DNA from: Hydractinia symbiolongicarpus
Taxonomy: Eukaryota; Cnidaria; Hydrozoa; Anthoathecata; Hydractiniidae
Direction: 5' to 3'
NCBI RefSeq assembly: GCF_029227915.1
Contig: NC_079888.1
Location: 12,383,001-12,447,000 of the forward strand
Length of the DNA stretch: 64,000 nt
How positions within the stretch are numbered: the first letter of the stretch is position 1; each line of letters starts with the position of its first letter. The translations under genes and the position numbers were made by a program. A model generated the notes under the pieces. The model had not been told where the DNA came from and did not search any database. It saw nothing but the letters and a program-made list of their open reading frames with translations. Below, in pieces: positions 13,250 to 25,855 of this stretch.

Positions 13250-16200
13250 ATGGCGACATTGCGTACGTCAAATATAATGTTTTGGACGACCATGAACATA
13301 AGGCGACGTTTTTGAGTCACCCATTAATTTTAAACATTATTTTTCACAAAAGCAACCATTTTTATCACAACAGTCATATGCTGCCAGAAACCCCTATGCA
13401 TCTGGCTGCTTTAATGGTACAGTTAATGGCCACACATTATTTTGTTCTTTTTTAATGACAACTTTTGCTTTACGCTGTGTATATTGGAAGGTTGTGAAAA
13501 ATATAGTATTTAGGTCGACAAGCATATTTTTTGCAATATTTATGTTCTTTAGCTGTATATCTCTATTGACCATAATTGAGCAAATAAAGAATGCTAAACT
13601 ACATCGCGCTATCAATCATTTTGATGTCATTTTTGTAGTAGTAAATAATAAACTGAGATATACATTTTATAGGGTCCCTAGTTTTTACTTTTTTTAAAAA
13701 AGTTGGAATTTTTTGCAAGAAAACTTTCCGCATCAATTGTCTTCTTGTTGATAACATGTTGGACGGTATTTTCTTAATTCTCCGACAATGTTTGATTTGT
13801 ATGATATATATATATATACATATATAAAGTTTCGGGTGACATATTTTTTTCTTATATAGAACTTGATAAAACTATAATTAAATTCCTTGATCTGATTACA
13901 AACTGAAGAAAAATTTACTTATATACCATATACCATCAGAAAAAAGCAAAGTTGTCATCGCAGCCGAGCATTCCAGCCAGACACTGTGGAAAAATCAAAC
14001 ACGTGTAATTGTTAATCGCGATACTCCAAAAAATAGCATTACTGTTAATGCTGTCAATAATGACGTAAATACACAAGGGAATACGTCACTAGTGATAACA
14101 ACAATGGTATTTTGAACGCAAAGACAAAATATAAAAACTAGTTAGTACTTTAAAAGGAAAATTTCCTTCTCTACGCAGGAGAGTAGTAAGTTGCTCTCCA
14201 TTTCCATGGGAGGGAGCGTAGTATCAACCAAGGAAATGTTGCATGCGTTGTAAAGACACGTTTAAAAGGGACGTTTTTAAACTTGCATGATCTCGGTTTG
14301 TTGAAAGAATCAAAGGCAGTCGTCCTTTACCAAATCACAATTACAACATTTAACAACCAAAGACGAACGCAACGGTTGTTCCTCATGCTATAAAAGTTGA
14401 CACAGATTCTCTTAAATACGCGTTCTTAAAAAAATATCTATAAAGGTAAAAGAAAGGCAAAGATCAGAAGCAATACTTGGAAGTATTGGAAAAAATTAAC
14501 GACGCACGTTTCGGTGTTTGCAGATCAAAATTCTCAGGTACAAGGAAAACTCGGCCAACAAGGTCGGTTGGAGGGCATAACTATTTGAAATCCGTGTTCC
14601 ATGGTTAAGCAAAACAGTTAACGCAAGACGTCCTTGGTTACAGTTTAAATTAAACTTTGCTACAGTTTTTAAATCATGATTAAATCTGTCAACCGTGAAT
14701 TTGCTATACTTACTTTCCATTAAGAAAATGTTTTGTTGTCTATTTTTGTTAGTCAACATATTACATTCTCTAGGGATCTGCGACGATTCAAATTTTATGT
14801 CGTATCGAATAGTCCAGCTAATGTATTTAGTCTCATTCAACCTCGATCCCAAGCGATCTTGTATCTTTTTGACACTTTGACACCGTCCCGGATTTCAGAC
14901 AGATACAAGATCCCCTAAGGACAAAGTTGTATCTAGCAATCTTTGGATTATGACTAAACCTTAATTTTTACCTTTTGACAACAAATGAGGGTTACAAATA
15001 CATGACCTCCACTGCACATTAATCGCTCAGAAAATTTATTATGGTGCTTACAACAAAATAAGAATGACTTAACTAGATGTATCCTTCTTTGCTGAAAAGG
15101 TGGTTGTTCTTTTAATTATGGGTAAAAATTGTTTTTTACTACGTGTAACACGAAGGGAAACTGTTAAAGTTCTTTCCAAACTTTGCAACGCTCCCTGATA
15201 CTAATTTTTTAGCTATAGATTCATGTGACTATTCAAAATCAAACGATTGTTTGTTGCGATTGGTAAATAAATGTATTTTCTTCTGTATTTAAAAGCGTTA
15301 AAAGGTTGTCGTGTAGGGCTAATGCTGTAGACATATTGTATTTTAGCATGACTGAAAAATTTGGTTTATCTCTGAATTCTCGAAATCCTTTTGGGTGTAT
15401 GTGGATAAATGTTAAGTTTCTTGCCTCCGAAATGGAAAACCAGTTCGTTTTATAGGCCTAGCCAATAATTTTTCGTCTCCTAAAAAGTAAATTGCCACCT
15501 TCCGTAAGCTCTTGCGTGGATTCTATTTTTTTATTACTTTGCACAGGATTGTTTTGTGTTACAGCAGCCAGCGCCAGCAACAAATTTAAGTATTTAGAAA
15601 TGGAATGTATGTGTTATTAATAATTATTAACTTCATTGTTATATTTCTTTAGGTAGCATTTTCCAGCGAGGCATATTAAAGAAAACAGAATCAATTAAAA
15701 CCCTCGTTTAAGCAGTCTTGCCACTTCTTTTGCAGTGGTGATCCAATCGGCGTTTGCTCAGTTCACGTTAAGTAAATATAAGCCTGCTTGGAAAAAGTGT
15801 ATGAGATGGTCACGATCATTTAGCAGATCCGTTTTTTATGTGTCTTTATGTTATCGGTTTGTTGAAAGAAAATTTTTCCGCATTTTGTTGCATTCACTGG
15901 GGTCCTAATTCAGCGGAAACCAAGTCCAACTAATCAAAATTTCGTTCAAAACCAAGAATAACTCTTAACTCCACAAATACTAACCCAAATAGTGATTCTA
16001 TGCGATTATACTAACAATTTTTTACATCTTAGATTTATAGTGATGTGCTATTAGAATTTGCAGAATTCTACGAATTGGAGAGTTAAAGTAACTGAAGCTA
16101 TAAGACATCCAGCAAGAACACAAAGGTATTAAAATAAAAGTCCCTCAATCTCAAACAGCTAAAGCATCTTATAACAAAAGGCAAAAAACACTGGGAACGA

Positions 16201-17320
16201 GGGTGGCGAAACTCCATAAAAGAAGTATTTTCTAATGTCATTTTGTTCGAAATTAAGTGCCAATTATATTTTTTTCTTTCTTTTTTGGAAATAAAAAAGC
16301 AAGAAGAAATTTAACCATTAAGAAACAATTTCATGCACTACTTTAGTTCGGAAAATACTTTATTTTGAGAAAGCTTAGAAACATTACAAAGTGAAGTAAA
16401 TGCTTAAAAATCTGTCCCAAATAAAAACGTCAAAACGTTGCAGTTCACAATGCCAAGTGAAAGATAAAGTAAAATGTCGGAAAAAAGGGGGCACTTTTTT
16501 TCCATAAATGATTGTTTCTTTTCATCATTTTAAGAAGTTTTTCTTTTTTCGTAATTTCTTTCACTTTTTACTCCATTTCAATTATTATCATTCTTGTGAC
16601 TTTCTACTTTTATAATATCAGTCAGGAATCTACATCCCCCGAGAAAGAGTTGTAAGTCATAGTGAAACAAAATATATTAAGGTCCTTTTTTGCAATTTTG
16701 GCCCCCTCACCCTAAATCGTTATCTGGCGGCCCTAAATTATCACTATAGAAAAAGTAAATTTACGATAAAAAGTACATATACGATAAAATCGACTTTATG
16801 GTTTTTTTATTTTTTTATTTCTTGGAAGAGGAATAAAGGAAAGGACTAAAGAGCAATATTTTGCACGAAAGCGTACGACTTTCATAACAAAAAATGTATG
16901 TATTACTTTTTTTTGCGAAAACTAAAGAAAAAACATGTTGAAAACTACCTGCAGTTCTTAAAAATTTGAGCTGTGATAAATCTTTATTTTGTTCAGCGCT
17001 CTTATTGAGGTTTAATAAAAAAAATTTGAGCTCTGACCATGGAAGAAAAGTAGGGTTACTGCCAATAAATACTTTGTTTTTATGTCGTTAGGCTAATTAT
17101 AAGAAATTGAGTAATATTATTAATGCCCATAGTCAAAGCCTTTATTATGCGTTATTTTGTGTTTATCATGTTTAATTTTTCGACAATGTCTGCACCAATA
17201 TTTACTACGTTAACATCTTAAGGAGATAATACTTCAACAACAACGGCCACAACATTTCTATATAATCTGCATCCACCGCAATTTTGGGTTAATAAAAAAC
17301 TACAGGCTGCAAGTTTGAAC
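13250..17320. other. Intergenic, no gene seen
   Basis: I found no domain-bearing frame. A 12-bp inverted pair (GATCTTGTATCT near 14857, AGATACAAGATC near 14901) forms a stem around a 30-nt loop. The frames over 14496-14918 on both strands overlap it and lack recognisable motifs. A right-hand half of the CTCGTTCCCAGGG repeat (CTGGGAACGAGG) lies near 16193-16204. Confidence 0.4.
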
Positions 17321-17330
17321 CATCACCTCT

Positions 17331-17642
17331 TCAGAATAACAGCAGGGACATCCAGTTAACGCAGCTTGAACCATTGATTTCTGTATTCCTATACCTCTGG
17401 GCGTTAAGGTCAAAGACCCTGACATCGCAGAATACCCGTTGGCCAGGAATCCAGAAACCAAGTGCGCTAACATCTAATCGAGCTTCATTGGATGTGATTG
17501 CACTTTTCTGGTCAAAGCGTTCGTTTTGTAGTGGAGCAAGCAACGGTTTAATTCGTACGTCTCTACAAACTTCTTTCAAAAGCTGAGCAGTTACATCACG
17601 TATTTGTTTACGTAAATGCATCTCTGTATTGTTATTCTTCAA
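17331..17642 (-). pseudogene. C-terminal fragment of a multicopy transposon protein (nuclease-like segment)
   Basis: The - strand frame contains RDVTAQLLKEVCRDV, then NEARLDVSALGFWIPGQR and VFCDVRVFDLNAQRYRN. I recognise this pattern (ARLDV..GFW..GQRAFFDVRVF(N/D)PNA) from the C-terminal part of long, multicopy reverse-transcriptase-bearing proteins of cnidarians and other invertebrates. The D...DVR spacing would suit a PD-(D/E)XK-type nuclease, which is inference. Only about 90 residues remain and no RT lies beside it. The fragment at 50095-50570 probably derives from the RT part of the same family. It is almost certainly a non-functional relic. Confidence 0.6.
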
Positions 17643-18129
17643 TGAAAAAATCCGATTGCAATATCTTCATCTATTTACGTCTTTGTATTTCCGGGAAACA
17701 CCAGGCTCGCCAGACAAACAATCTCTAACAACTAGGTAGTGAGGAACAGCACAATCCAAATAAATTGGTGAGATTTCTTTTAATTAGATTAGACGGTTGA
17801 GTGTCAAGTGTAGTTTGAAAAACTTCTGGGGTTTATAATAAAACTTGCCATGCCAAATATAACAAGGCGATATTGTCGATGGATTGTTCTTTTTTTGCGA
17901 AAAAAAGAACGAAAAGTAACAGAGACACAATCTTGGTATTTGCATTTTTTAGATATTTGATATTTTTTTTGTCGTAAAGTAAAAACTTTTTGACGTGCGC
18001 ATTTATATTTGGAGTGAAATATTTTCTTGTAATTGGTCTGGTATGGACCACTGTAACTGATGGACCATTGGAAAAACAATTAAAAATTTTTGGACAGGGC
18101 ACTAATTACTAAATAAGTATTAAGGAAGC

Positions 18130-18196
18130 CTCGTTCGCAGGAAATTTTCTACCGTCCTCATATATCGGAAAAAAGAAAAGTAGCCCTGGGAACGAG
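18130..18196. repeat. Short inverted-repeat element, CTCGTTCCCAGGG family
   Basis: The left arm CTCGTTCGCAGG pairs with the right arm CCCTGGGAACGAG over a 67-bp element. Related copies or halves are at 262-335, 10440-10510, 16193-16204, 34463-34545 and 50060-50107, several sharing an internal CTTTTTGATATC. It is a small dispersed MITE- or SINE-like repeat. Confidence 0.6.
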
Positions 18197-18942
18197 TCAT
18201 AACGTTGATTAGGCTTACATAGAAGTAAGATTTTACTGTGGTAAACTGTCGTGGTCAGTACGTGTGCGGAGTAAAATTTCAATAAATCAATTTAAAATGG
18301 CAAGAATTTGTTTCAACAATTTTTTTAGTACATCTTTTTCTTTTGAGTTTCTGTGTTTTTAATTTATTGTCTCTCTTTTTTTCATTACTTTATGTTTCGT
18401 AACTTCCTTTCCCTCTGTATATTTCTTTCATTTTGAAGATTTTTAGAACACGTTTGTGAAGCAGGTATTTAATTACAAATGCAATACTAAACAAGTAGAA
18501 AGTATGCGGCAAGTGATAAGACACCCGCTATTAATGTACACACTTAGTTACTGATGTCTCTCGAGTTGGAATGAATAACTTGACAAAGTTGATCCATGGG
18601 TGGATTTTTAAATAGGAGATCGCGCAGTCACCGCCGAGGAAGACCGAACTCTTTAACAATCGGCTGCCAATGATCATCTCCTTGCTGAAAAAAATGTCTT
18701 CAGCAATGTATCATCAAAGCAGGGTCGATTCGAACTACGAAAACACCCTACGAGAAAAAAAAACGAGATTTGCAAGCAAACTACCCTGGCACAAGAAAAA
18801 AACCATCTGGGTACCGGGAAATCTCGGCTTAAGCTACGATTACATGTATACTCTTCAGCGCTGCCCCCGAGATATAGTTTGTCTGATAACTGAGACATAT
18901 CGGGAGCCATGTTGTATACATCGCCACAGCATGAAATAGATC

Positions 18943-18992
18943 GATAGATCGGCTGTTCTAATAGGACCTCTTATTAGAACAGCCGATCTATC
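18943..18992. repeat. Perfect 21-bp hairpin, 8-nt loop
   Basis: The arms at 18943-18963 and 18972-18992 are exact reverse complements (core AGATCGGCTGTTCTAATA) around an 8-nt loop. A stem this perfect is unlikely by chance. It may be a foldback remnant, a small-RNA precursor or a regulatory palindrome; the sequence alone does not decide. Confidence 0.85.
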
Positions 18993-19330
18993 CCGGCTTC
19001 CGAGATATCTCAACAACTGGGAAGAATACGGATCATATAATCAGCTTCTAAGAAGCGCAGGAAACTAGAATGATTATAAAAAAATACTTTTAAAATATCC
19101 GACCATGTTTTTTGTAAAACTGCCGATTAGAGGATCCTGGTCAAATTGTGCTGTAATAATATTTATTAGCTTTTCAGCTTGAAAGGTTTTTTACATACTA
19201 TGCTGGGGTGTTTTAAAAAACAAGAGTAGTTGCGAACGACCTACAATAAACAATAATAATAAAAAAAATTTATTCAAAAATATAATACATCAAAGACGTT
19301 TTAAAAGTAAATAAGTAATTTAAACAATAT

Positions 19331-19961
19331 TGTTATATAGATACGATTAGTGTGTCTGTAGGTCTGTAAGAGGCAAAATGGATGTTTATTTTCACTTGAT
19401 GGAGCCGAAAAATGCGTATCTCAAATGTTAATTGACAAGCTCAACGTTGCGACGTCAAAAATAATAATTTAACGTAAGTATCTAATATTAAAATTATGAA
19501 GCGATTACAATGTACTTAAAATTTTGAGGCCAAATAACCCAGAACCGAATAGGTGACGTCAGTGATTTTTCACTGCCTAGGTATCTAGGGACCGCATGGG
19601 ACCAATTTTGGTAAGTTTTCCAAACCTCCCCTAATCCGTTTTTTGAATAGACAGGTTGATGACGTAATCAAAAATCCTTTGAGCCACAATATTTCTGCAA
19701 CCACTTGTCAAAAGTGCATGTTCTTGTACATTTTTTTAATCAGCTTTAAATATTTATCCTTAGGCATTCGTTAAAAGCATATTAATGATTCTATACGTTA
19801 TTGTGATCAGCGTTTCATATTCTACAATAAGTAAACAAATTTCTGAAAATTTTTTTTGCGTGTATTGAAGGTTTCTTGCAAACGTCATCAAAACTTAAAT
19901 GATGGTTTACTTTTCCATATTTCCTACTGAATTTAATTTTTCCACAAGCCTTATCGACTAG
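19331..19961 (+). mobile_element. Helitron-like non-autonomous element
   Basis: The body matches the element at 61787-62503 (GTGTGTCTGTAGGTCTGTAA near the start, GAGGCCAAATAACC, GGTGACGTCAGTGATTTTTCAC). It ends with a degenerate hairpin and TTATCGACTAG, giving a CTAG 3' end at 19958-19961 followed by T. The 5' end is worn (TATATAGATACGATTAG). No coding capacity. Confidence 0.7.
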
Positions 19962-20359
19962 TTTGTTTATATTGAAGGCATCAACTGTGTCAGCTCTTCA
20001 TACTTTGTACTCTATAAAATCTGTTTTTATCTCATAGAAATATTAAACACATAAATATTAGTAAAGTTCGTGTAACCATAGTTTTGAAGTGCCATCTATG
20101 ATAGAAAGTCAGTGCATGATCAGTTATAACGCGAAATGAGAAATTAGTATGTAGTAAAATTCATGGTTACATCATCAAAATTAACCTGGATATATCCAGG
20201 CTAAAACATCATAGTTGGACCATAGATTTATTTTTTTCTAACTTACACGTGGTACATCGTATGTGCTAAACAAGTTTTTAAATGCAGTGACGAAGACAGA
20301 GATAACGTGTGCACCCCGACATTAGCCAATTTAAAAAAGTTCAATCTGTTGGCACTTGT

Positions 20360-21775
20360 TTATCTTATGCTGTTTAATTCGACATTTTGAAACATTTCTT
20401 TTGCGTGACATCTTTCTTGAAGACTTTCGTTGTAGTTTAGGGCGACAATATTTGAGTCAGTGTAAATCCTAAATAAACATTCTATTGAATTTCTGTTTTT
20501 CTTATGTAGTTAACAGCGACAGTTTCAAACATTTTTTTTTATGTGACATCTTTGTTGAAGACTTTCGTTGTAGTTTAGGGCGACAATATTTGAGTCAAAA
20601 ATTTGTAATTTTTAAAGACATTCTATTGTCCTTTTGTTTTTCTTATGCAGTTTACGGCGACAGTTTGAAACATTTTCTTCATTGTGACATTTTTGTTGAA
20701 GACATTTGTTGTAGTTTAGGGCGACAATATTTGGGTCAAAAATTTGTAAATTCTAAATACACATTGTATTGAATTTCTGTTTTTCTTATGCAGTTTACGT
20801 CGACATTCGGAAAACATTTCTTCATTGTGACATTTTTGTTGAAGATTTTTGTTGTAGTTTAGGGCGACAATATTTGAGTCAAAAATTTGTAATTTTTAAA
20901 GACATTCTATTGTCGTTTTGTTTTTCTTATGCTGTTTACGTCGACATTCGGAAAACTTTTCTTCATTGTGACATTTTTGTTGAAGACATTTGTTGTAGTT
21001 TAGGGCGACAATATTTGGGTCAAAAATTTGTAAATTCTAAATACACATTGTATTGAATTTCTGTTTTTCTTATGCAGTTTACGGCGACATTCTGAAAACT
21101 TTTCTTCATTGTGACATTTTTGTTGAAGACTTTTGTTGTAGTTTAGGGCGACAATATTTGGGTCAAAAATTTGTAAATTCTAAATACACATTGTATTGAA
21201 TTTCTGTTTTTCTTATGCAGTTTACGGCGACATTCTGAAACCTTTTCTTCATTGTGACATTTTTGTTGAAGACTTTTGTTGTAGTTTAGGGCGACAATAT
21301 TTGGGTCAAGAATTTGTAAATTCTAAATACACATTGTATTGAATTTCTGTTTTTCTTATGCAGTTTACGGCGACATTCTGAAAACTTTTCTTCATTGTGA
21401 CATTTTTGTTGAAGACTTTTGTTGTAGTTTAGGGCGACAATATTTGGGTCAAGAATTTGTAAATTCTAAATACACATTGTATTGAATTTCTGTTTTTCTT
21501 ATGCAGTTTACGGCGACATTCTGAAAACTTTTCTTCATTGTGACATTTTTGTTGAAGACTTTCGTTGTAGTTTAGGGCGACAATATTTAAGTCAAAAATT
21601 TGTAATTTTCAAAGACATTCTACTGTCCTTTTGTTTTTCATATGCAGTTTACGGCGACAGTTTGAAACATTTTCTTTTGTGTGACATCTTTGTTGAAGAC
21701 CTTCGTTGTAGCTCGATGCAAAAATATTCGAGTCAAAAATTTGTAAATTCTAAATACACATTCTATTGAGCTCTG
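20360..21775. repeat. 142-bp tandem satellite, about 10 units
   Basis: The marker GTAGTTTAGGGCGACAATA recurs at 20432, 20570, 20711, 20854, 20995, 21138, 21281, 21424 and 21567, with a diverged last copy at 21708, giving periods of 138-143 bp (mostly 141 or 143). Each unit also carries a related CAGTTTACGGCGACA half, so the unit is itself an old two-part repeat. The central units (20850-21600) are nearly identical and the edges diverged. The 95-codon frames within it arise from pairs of units and are not genes. Confidence 0.93.
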
Positions 21776-21779
21776 TCTG

Positions 21780-23577
21780 CACTTAGACCCCAGGCGGGCA
21801 ATATTTTGCGGTGTACAGCCTTCATTTATTTGTCACATCAGAATAGAAGGGGACGTCATGAACCAGAAGTCTGTAAAAAGAAAATTTAATGCCGATAGCG
21901 TAGTTAGGAGATAAATTTCGTCTAATTTGTCTATTATAGCCCATTTAGGCGAATTAGTTTAATTTGCAGTTGTCCCTAACTTGACGTAGCAAAAGAATAT
22001 AAAAAAATGAGAAGGTAGCTAGCCTTTAAGTATGTTTTAATAATTTATTTGTAAAAAAAAACACTACGTTGTTTCATTTAAGGATACAAACAATCTTATT
22101 TTCATACCTAAATAATTACCACTACTTTTGAATAATTACAAAATAATAAATAATTAGCTACCACTAGTTTTCTTTAATATGACTTCCCATAGCTACTTGT
22201 CGTCATGATCAGAGAGGTCCAATCGGGATGAAACATTTTCAGTTAAGAGAGGAGTGACAATATGGGTGCGGTATGATAAAGATTCATCTATGAACACAAC
22301 ACGTATTTAGATCAAATTTTTATGTGTCATTGCCATGTGGAACTGTCACATATATGCCAAGCGCTAAATTAGGCAACAATTTTACAAAACAAACTTTCAA
22401 TAAAACCATACATGATTTAAAAGATGTCAAAATTATTTTTTTTATAAAAATGTTCATTATATATAATGTATATAAATATGAATAATGTTTATTTTTTAAA
22501 TATTTGTGAGTTTTGGTTCTCAGGATATTAAAGATCAAAGTAGTACCTATGGTCGCTACCATGACAAAGTCAGTTGGGACTTTAAAATACTAACTTGTGT
22601 GACTTAAACACCAAACACCAAAAATTTGGAAGGATACATAAAATTTGCGATTTTTCTTTTCTGTGGAAAAACAGTCTATGAAGATGGAAAATTAAGCTCT
22701 TAAAAGATTTTACTAAATTTGAAAGAGATATGGCTTAAATCCACAATTTTTGACAATGCATATTCCAAAATTTTCCCTAGCAACCGGTTGTATATTGTGG
22801 TTGCTAGGGCGTTTTTCCCGTATTCCCTCGTGATTTCGCGCTGATTTTTTCGATAATATATAGATAAACAAGATAGCTGTACAGCTATGAAGCTGTGGAA
22901 CCAATGTTATGACGGAGCTGGGTTTTTTTGTTACTCTAGGATACACAAAGCCTATTTCTAATCATCGACGTATCGCAAGCCAATAAAAAACTTAAGTCCG
23001 CTTGGCTAGCATTTGCAACAGGTGATGCTAGACTAATTACTAAATATCGTTTTTTAAACCTTCTCACAAACGCAAGACTGAAATATAATGAAATAAAGTT
23101 ACATCATTTTTTGAGTAAATAAGGGTTCTAATAAAAGTTGTACCAGTAAAAGCATGTTTAAATAAAACAAAATCCATGCATAGGGGCTAGATTATGTCAA
23201 TAAAATAATGCAGCACCAAGAAAACATTAAGCATGGAAGATAAGAAATTCATTAAAGCAACAAAAGGTTAGCATTGCAATTTTGGTTGACCACATAGTCC
23301 AGTTAAACCATTTCGCACAACCAGTGTGGAGTGCTTCCAGTAAAACACTTAGGGAGGTCTGCTATAGCAAAAACTATCAGACGACATAATTTATTTCACT
23401 TAATCTGTTTCCCTATAAAGGTTGCAAAACTAATGTTAAACAATGACCGGTCAAGCAGTCAATACAATAAACCACATTGACCATCAGGATACAGGTATAT
23501 GTGTTACACATCCAATGAGAAGCCCTTTTACAAATGCACCCATGTAACTTCAGATCAAATAAAATAATAAACAGGCT
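21780..23577. other. Intergenic, no gene seen
   Basis: The only structured site is an 11-bp perfect stem, CCCTAGCAACC (22775-22785) with GGTTGCTAGGG (22799-22809), around a 13-nt loop. The arm resembles half of an RFX X-box, but two half sites in this arrangement do not make a convincing binding site. The frames at 22320-22562 and 22713-22946 have no recognisable motif. Confidence 0.4.
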
Positions 23578-25855
23578 ACATCATCATCATCATCATTCTC
23601 GGCTTAGCGTCCGTTTTCCATGCTAGCATGGGTTGGACGGGGTATATTAATGACCCTCTTCCAATCTGATCTAGACTGTGTTAGATCTAAACTCAACTTC
23701 CTCTGTATCAAGTCTGCCCTTATAACCTCCTGCCAAGTCTTTCTCTGTCTGCCTCTGGGCTTTGCCCCAGGAACTATCAAGTCTCTACACTTTCTTACCC
23801 AATTATCCTCCTCCATTCTTTCCAAGTGCCCCAGCCAATTCAATCTTCTTATCTGGGTAACATCTTAAATTCTACGGAGACTTGGCCTGCTTCTTAGCTC
23901 ATCTGAACTCTTTCTGTCTCTCAGACTGGCGTTACACATCCACCTAACCATTCTCATATCATTCCTTTCTAAACGGTCAAGATCTTCCTGCTTCACTGCC
24001 CATGTCTCACTACCGTGCAACATAACACTTCTTACACAGGCCTCATACAACCTACCTTTTACCTCAATTGACAGGACTCTGCTAGTCAACAAAGGAAGTA
24101 ACTCTCCGAACTTTTTCCAAGCAGAACCTATCCTGCAAGTAACACTTCTTCCAACACCCCCTTCACTGCCCAAAATATCACCTAAGTAACAGAAGTTCTC
24201 AACTATCTTTAACGAGCCACTGTTGTACATCATTAAAGCTGGAAATACTTCATTCTCTATAATCTCACCTTTGCAACGCTTGCATACAAACTGTATGTCA
24301 GCTCTTAACCTTCCACTAATACTACTGCACTTCTTATGCACCCAATGCTTGCAAGTCTGAAAAAAAATTGAGTTACTACCAACCCCTTTCCTGCAAACTC
24401 CACAAGGCCACTTTCCAACTACAAGGTCACACTTGGCTGCAATGCTACTAATCATGACTTTAGACTTTGCTGTGTTTACCTTTAGCCCTTTCTCTTCTAG
24501 TCCTTTCTTCCACTTCTCAAACTTTTCAACTAATTCTTCCATCGACTCTGCTATGAGAACCAAATCATCTGCATACAATAACTCCCTTGGACAACATGTT
24601 CTGAACTCCATCGACAGCGCTTCTAAGACTAGAATAAACAACAAAGGACTAAGTACAGAACCCTGATGTACACCAACATTTACACTAAATTTATCACTAA
24701 GTGAATCGTTAATCCTGACAAGACTTCTAGCATTGCTGTACATAGACTGTACCATCGTAACTAGCCACTCATCCACACCTAATTTTCTCATAGCCCACCA
24801 AATAACTTTACGTGGCACTATATCAAAAGCTTTCTCTAAATCTACAAAGGCGAAATAGAGATTCTTTCTCTTTTCCTTTTCATACTTTTCCTGAAGCTGT
24901 CTGAGTAAAAATATTGCATCTGTAGTGCCACGCCCTGGAACAAAACCAAATTGCATCTTATATATATCAATTCTTTCTCTAAGTAACTTACCAATCACTC
25001 TTTCAATAACTTTCATTACTTGATCAACCAACTTCAAACCTCTATAGTTACCCCTTTCTAATGCATCACCCTTGCCCTTGAAACAATTCACTATTACACT
25101 CGACTGCCACTGACTCGGAATAGCACCATCCTTTATAATCTGGTTAGCAAGACTTGTAATAAGCTCAACTTCAATATATCCAGATGCTTTTACCATCTCT
25201 GCAACAATACCTGATACTCCTGCAGCCTTGCCAATCTTCAATTTCCTAATAGCCTCCACTACCCATTCTGTCTTGATCTGCATAGCTGGCCCTTCTACAA
25301 CATCATCATCAGACAAATTATCCTCGTCCCAATCAAACTCAGTGTTAAGCAACCTCTGATAATGATTCTTCCTAGCTACCCTTTTCTCCTCCTCTGTGCT
25401 AGCCAAAACACCTTCATCATTACGTATACACTTCTCACCTACAACATCTTGACTAGTCTTTTTCATTTGCTTTGCTATCTTGAATACCTCATTGCGCTGG
25501 TCTTCCCTTCTTAAAACATCTGCAAATCTGTTTCTCTCTGCTTCTGATTTTGCCTTATACACTGCTGTACGAGCGCGACGCTTAGCTTCTAAGTAAATAT
25601 TTTTACTACCACCTAACTTCCACTCTTTCCAAAGTTTCCTCTTTTCCTTTATACACTGGTCAACATCATTATTCCACCATCGGGTCTGTCTATGTCTAGC
25701 TGGTCCTTTCGACCACCCACAGGTATCATCAGAAGCTTCTAGAAGACAATTCTTCAAAGTAGTCCAAGTACTTTCAACATTGTCACTATCACATTGACCA
25801 TTGTGGGCTAACTGCTGAACTTTTGCACTAAATTGTCCTGCTACAATCTACAGTC
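23578..25855 (-). mobile_element. 5'-truncated LINE, nearly intact RT ORF
   Basis: A non-LTR retrotransposon copy on the - strand. The 3' end carries a short ATG-type repeat (CATCATCATCATCATCATT on the + strand at 23580-23597), typical of this family. The reading frame can be followed upstream of the methionine at 25757 through GQFSAKVQQLAHNG to a stop near 25850, where recognisable sequence ends, so the endonuclease domain is missing and the copy is dead on arrival. Low decay indicates a recent insertion compared with the LINE at 1.5-4.6 kb. Confidence 0.9.
23604..25757 (-). pseudogene. LINE reverse transcriptase ORF with one in-frame stop
   Basis: The frame runs 630 codons from 25757 to a TAA at 23865-23867, then continues in the same frame for a further stretch (LNWLGHLERMEEDNWVRKC and on to THASMENGR, ending near 23604), so a single nonsense codon splits the product. 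In order it shows RT motifs FVPGRGTTDAI (about residue 290), AFVDLEKAFDIVPR (about 310), GVHQGSVLSPLLF and LLYADDLVL (about 395). A PHD-like Cys/His segment (WPCGVCRKG.., WVHKKC, FVCKRC, about residues 445-490) follows, then the SETWAVK..RMVRWMC C-terminal region. One zinc ligand of the Cys/His segment appears replaced (FFQTC where Cx2C is expected). The endonuclease is absent because of 5' truncation. Clade not resolved. Confidence 0.88.

Larger units (their letters stand above)
17650..19330. other. Intergenic with short inverted-repeat elements
   Basis: Contains a 67-bp copy of the dispersed CTCGTTCCCAGGG repeat (18130-18196) and the strong hairpin at 18943-18992, both listed separately. 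The overlapping frames at 17804-18102 and 18670-18939 lack recognisable motifs. Confidence 0.4.

Noticed and set aside
20485-21769. Three 95-codon frames with Cys/Phe-rich, protein-like sequence
   Set aside because: They fall in the 142-bp satellite; the unit length (141-143) is not consistently a multiple of three and the frames restart with each pair of units.
22775-22809. RFX X-box in CCCTAGCAACC / GGTTGCTAGGG
   Set aside because: The half sites are separated by 13 nt rather than 0-3, so they do not form a standard X-box.
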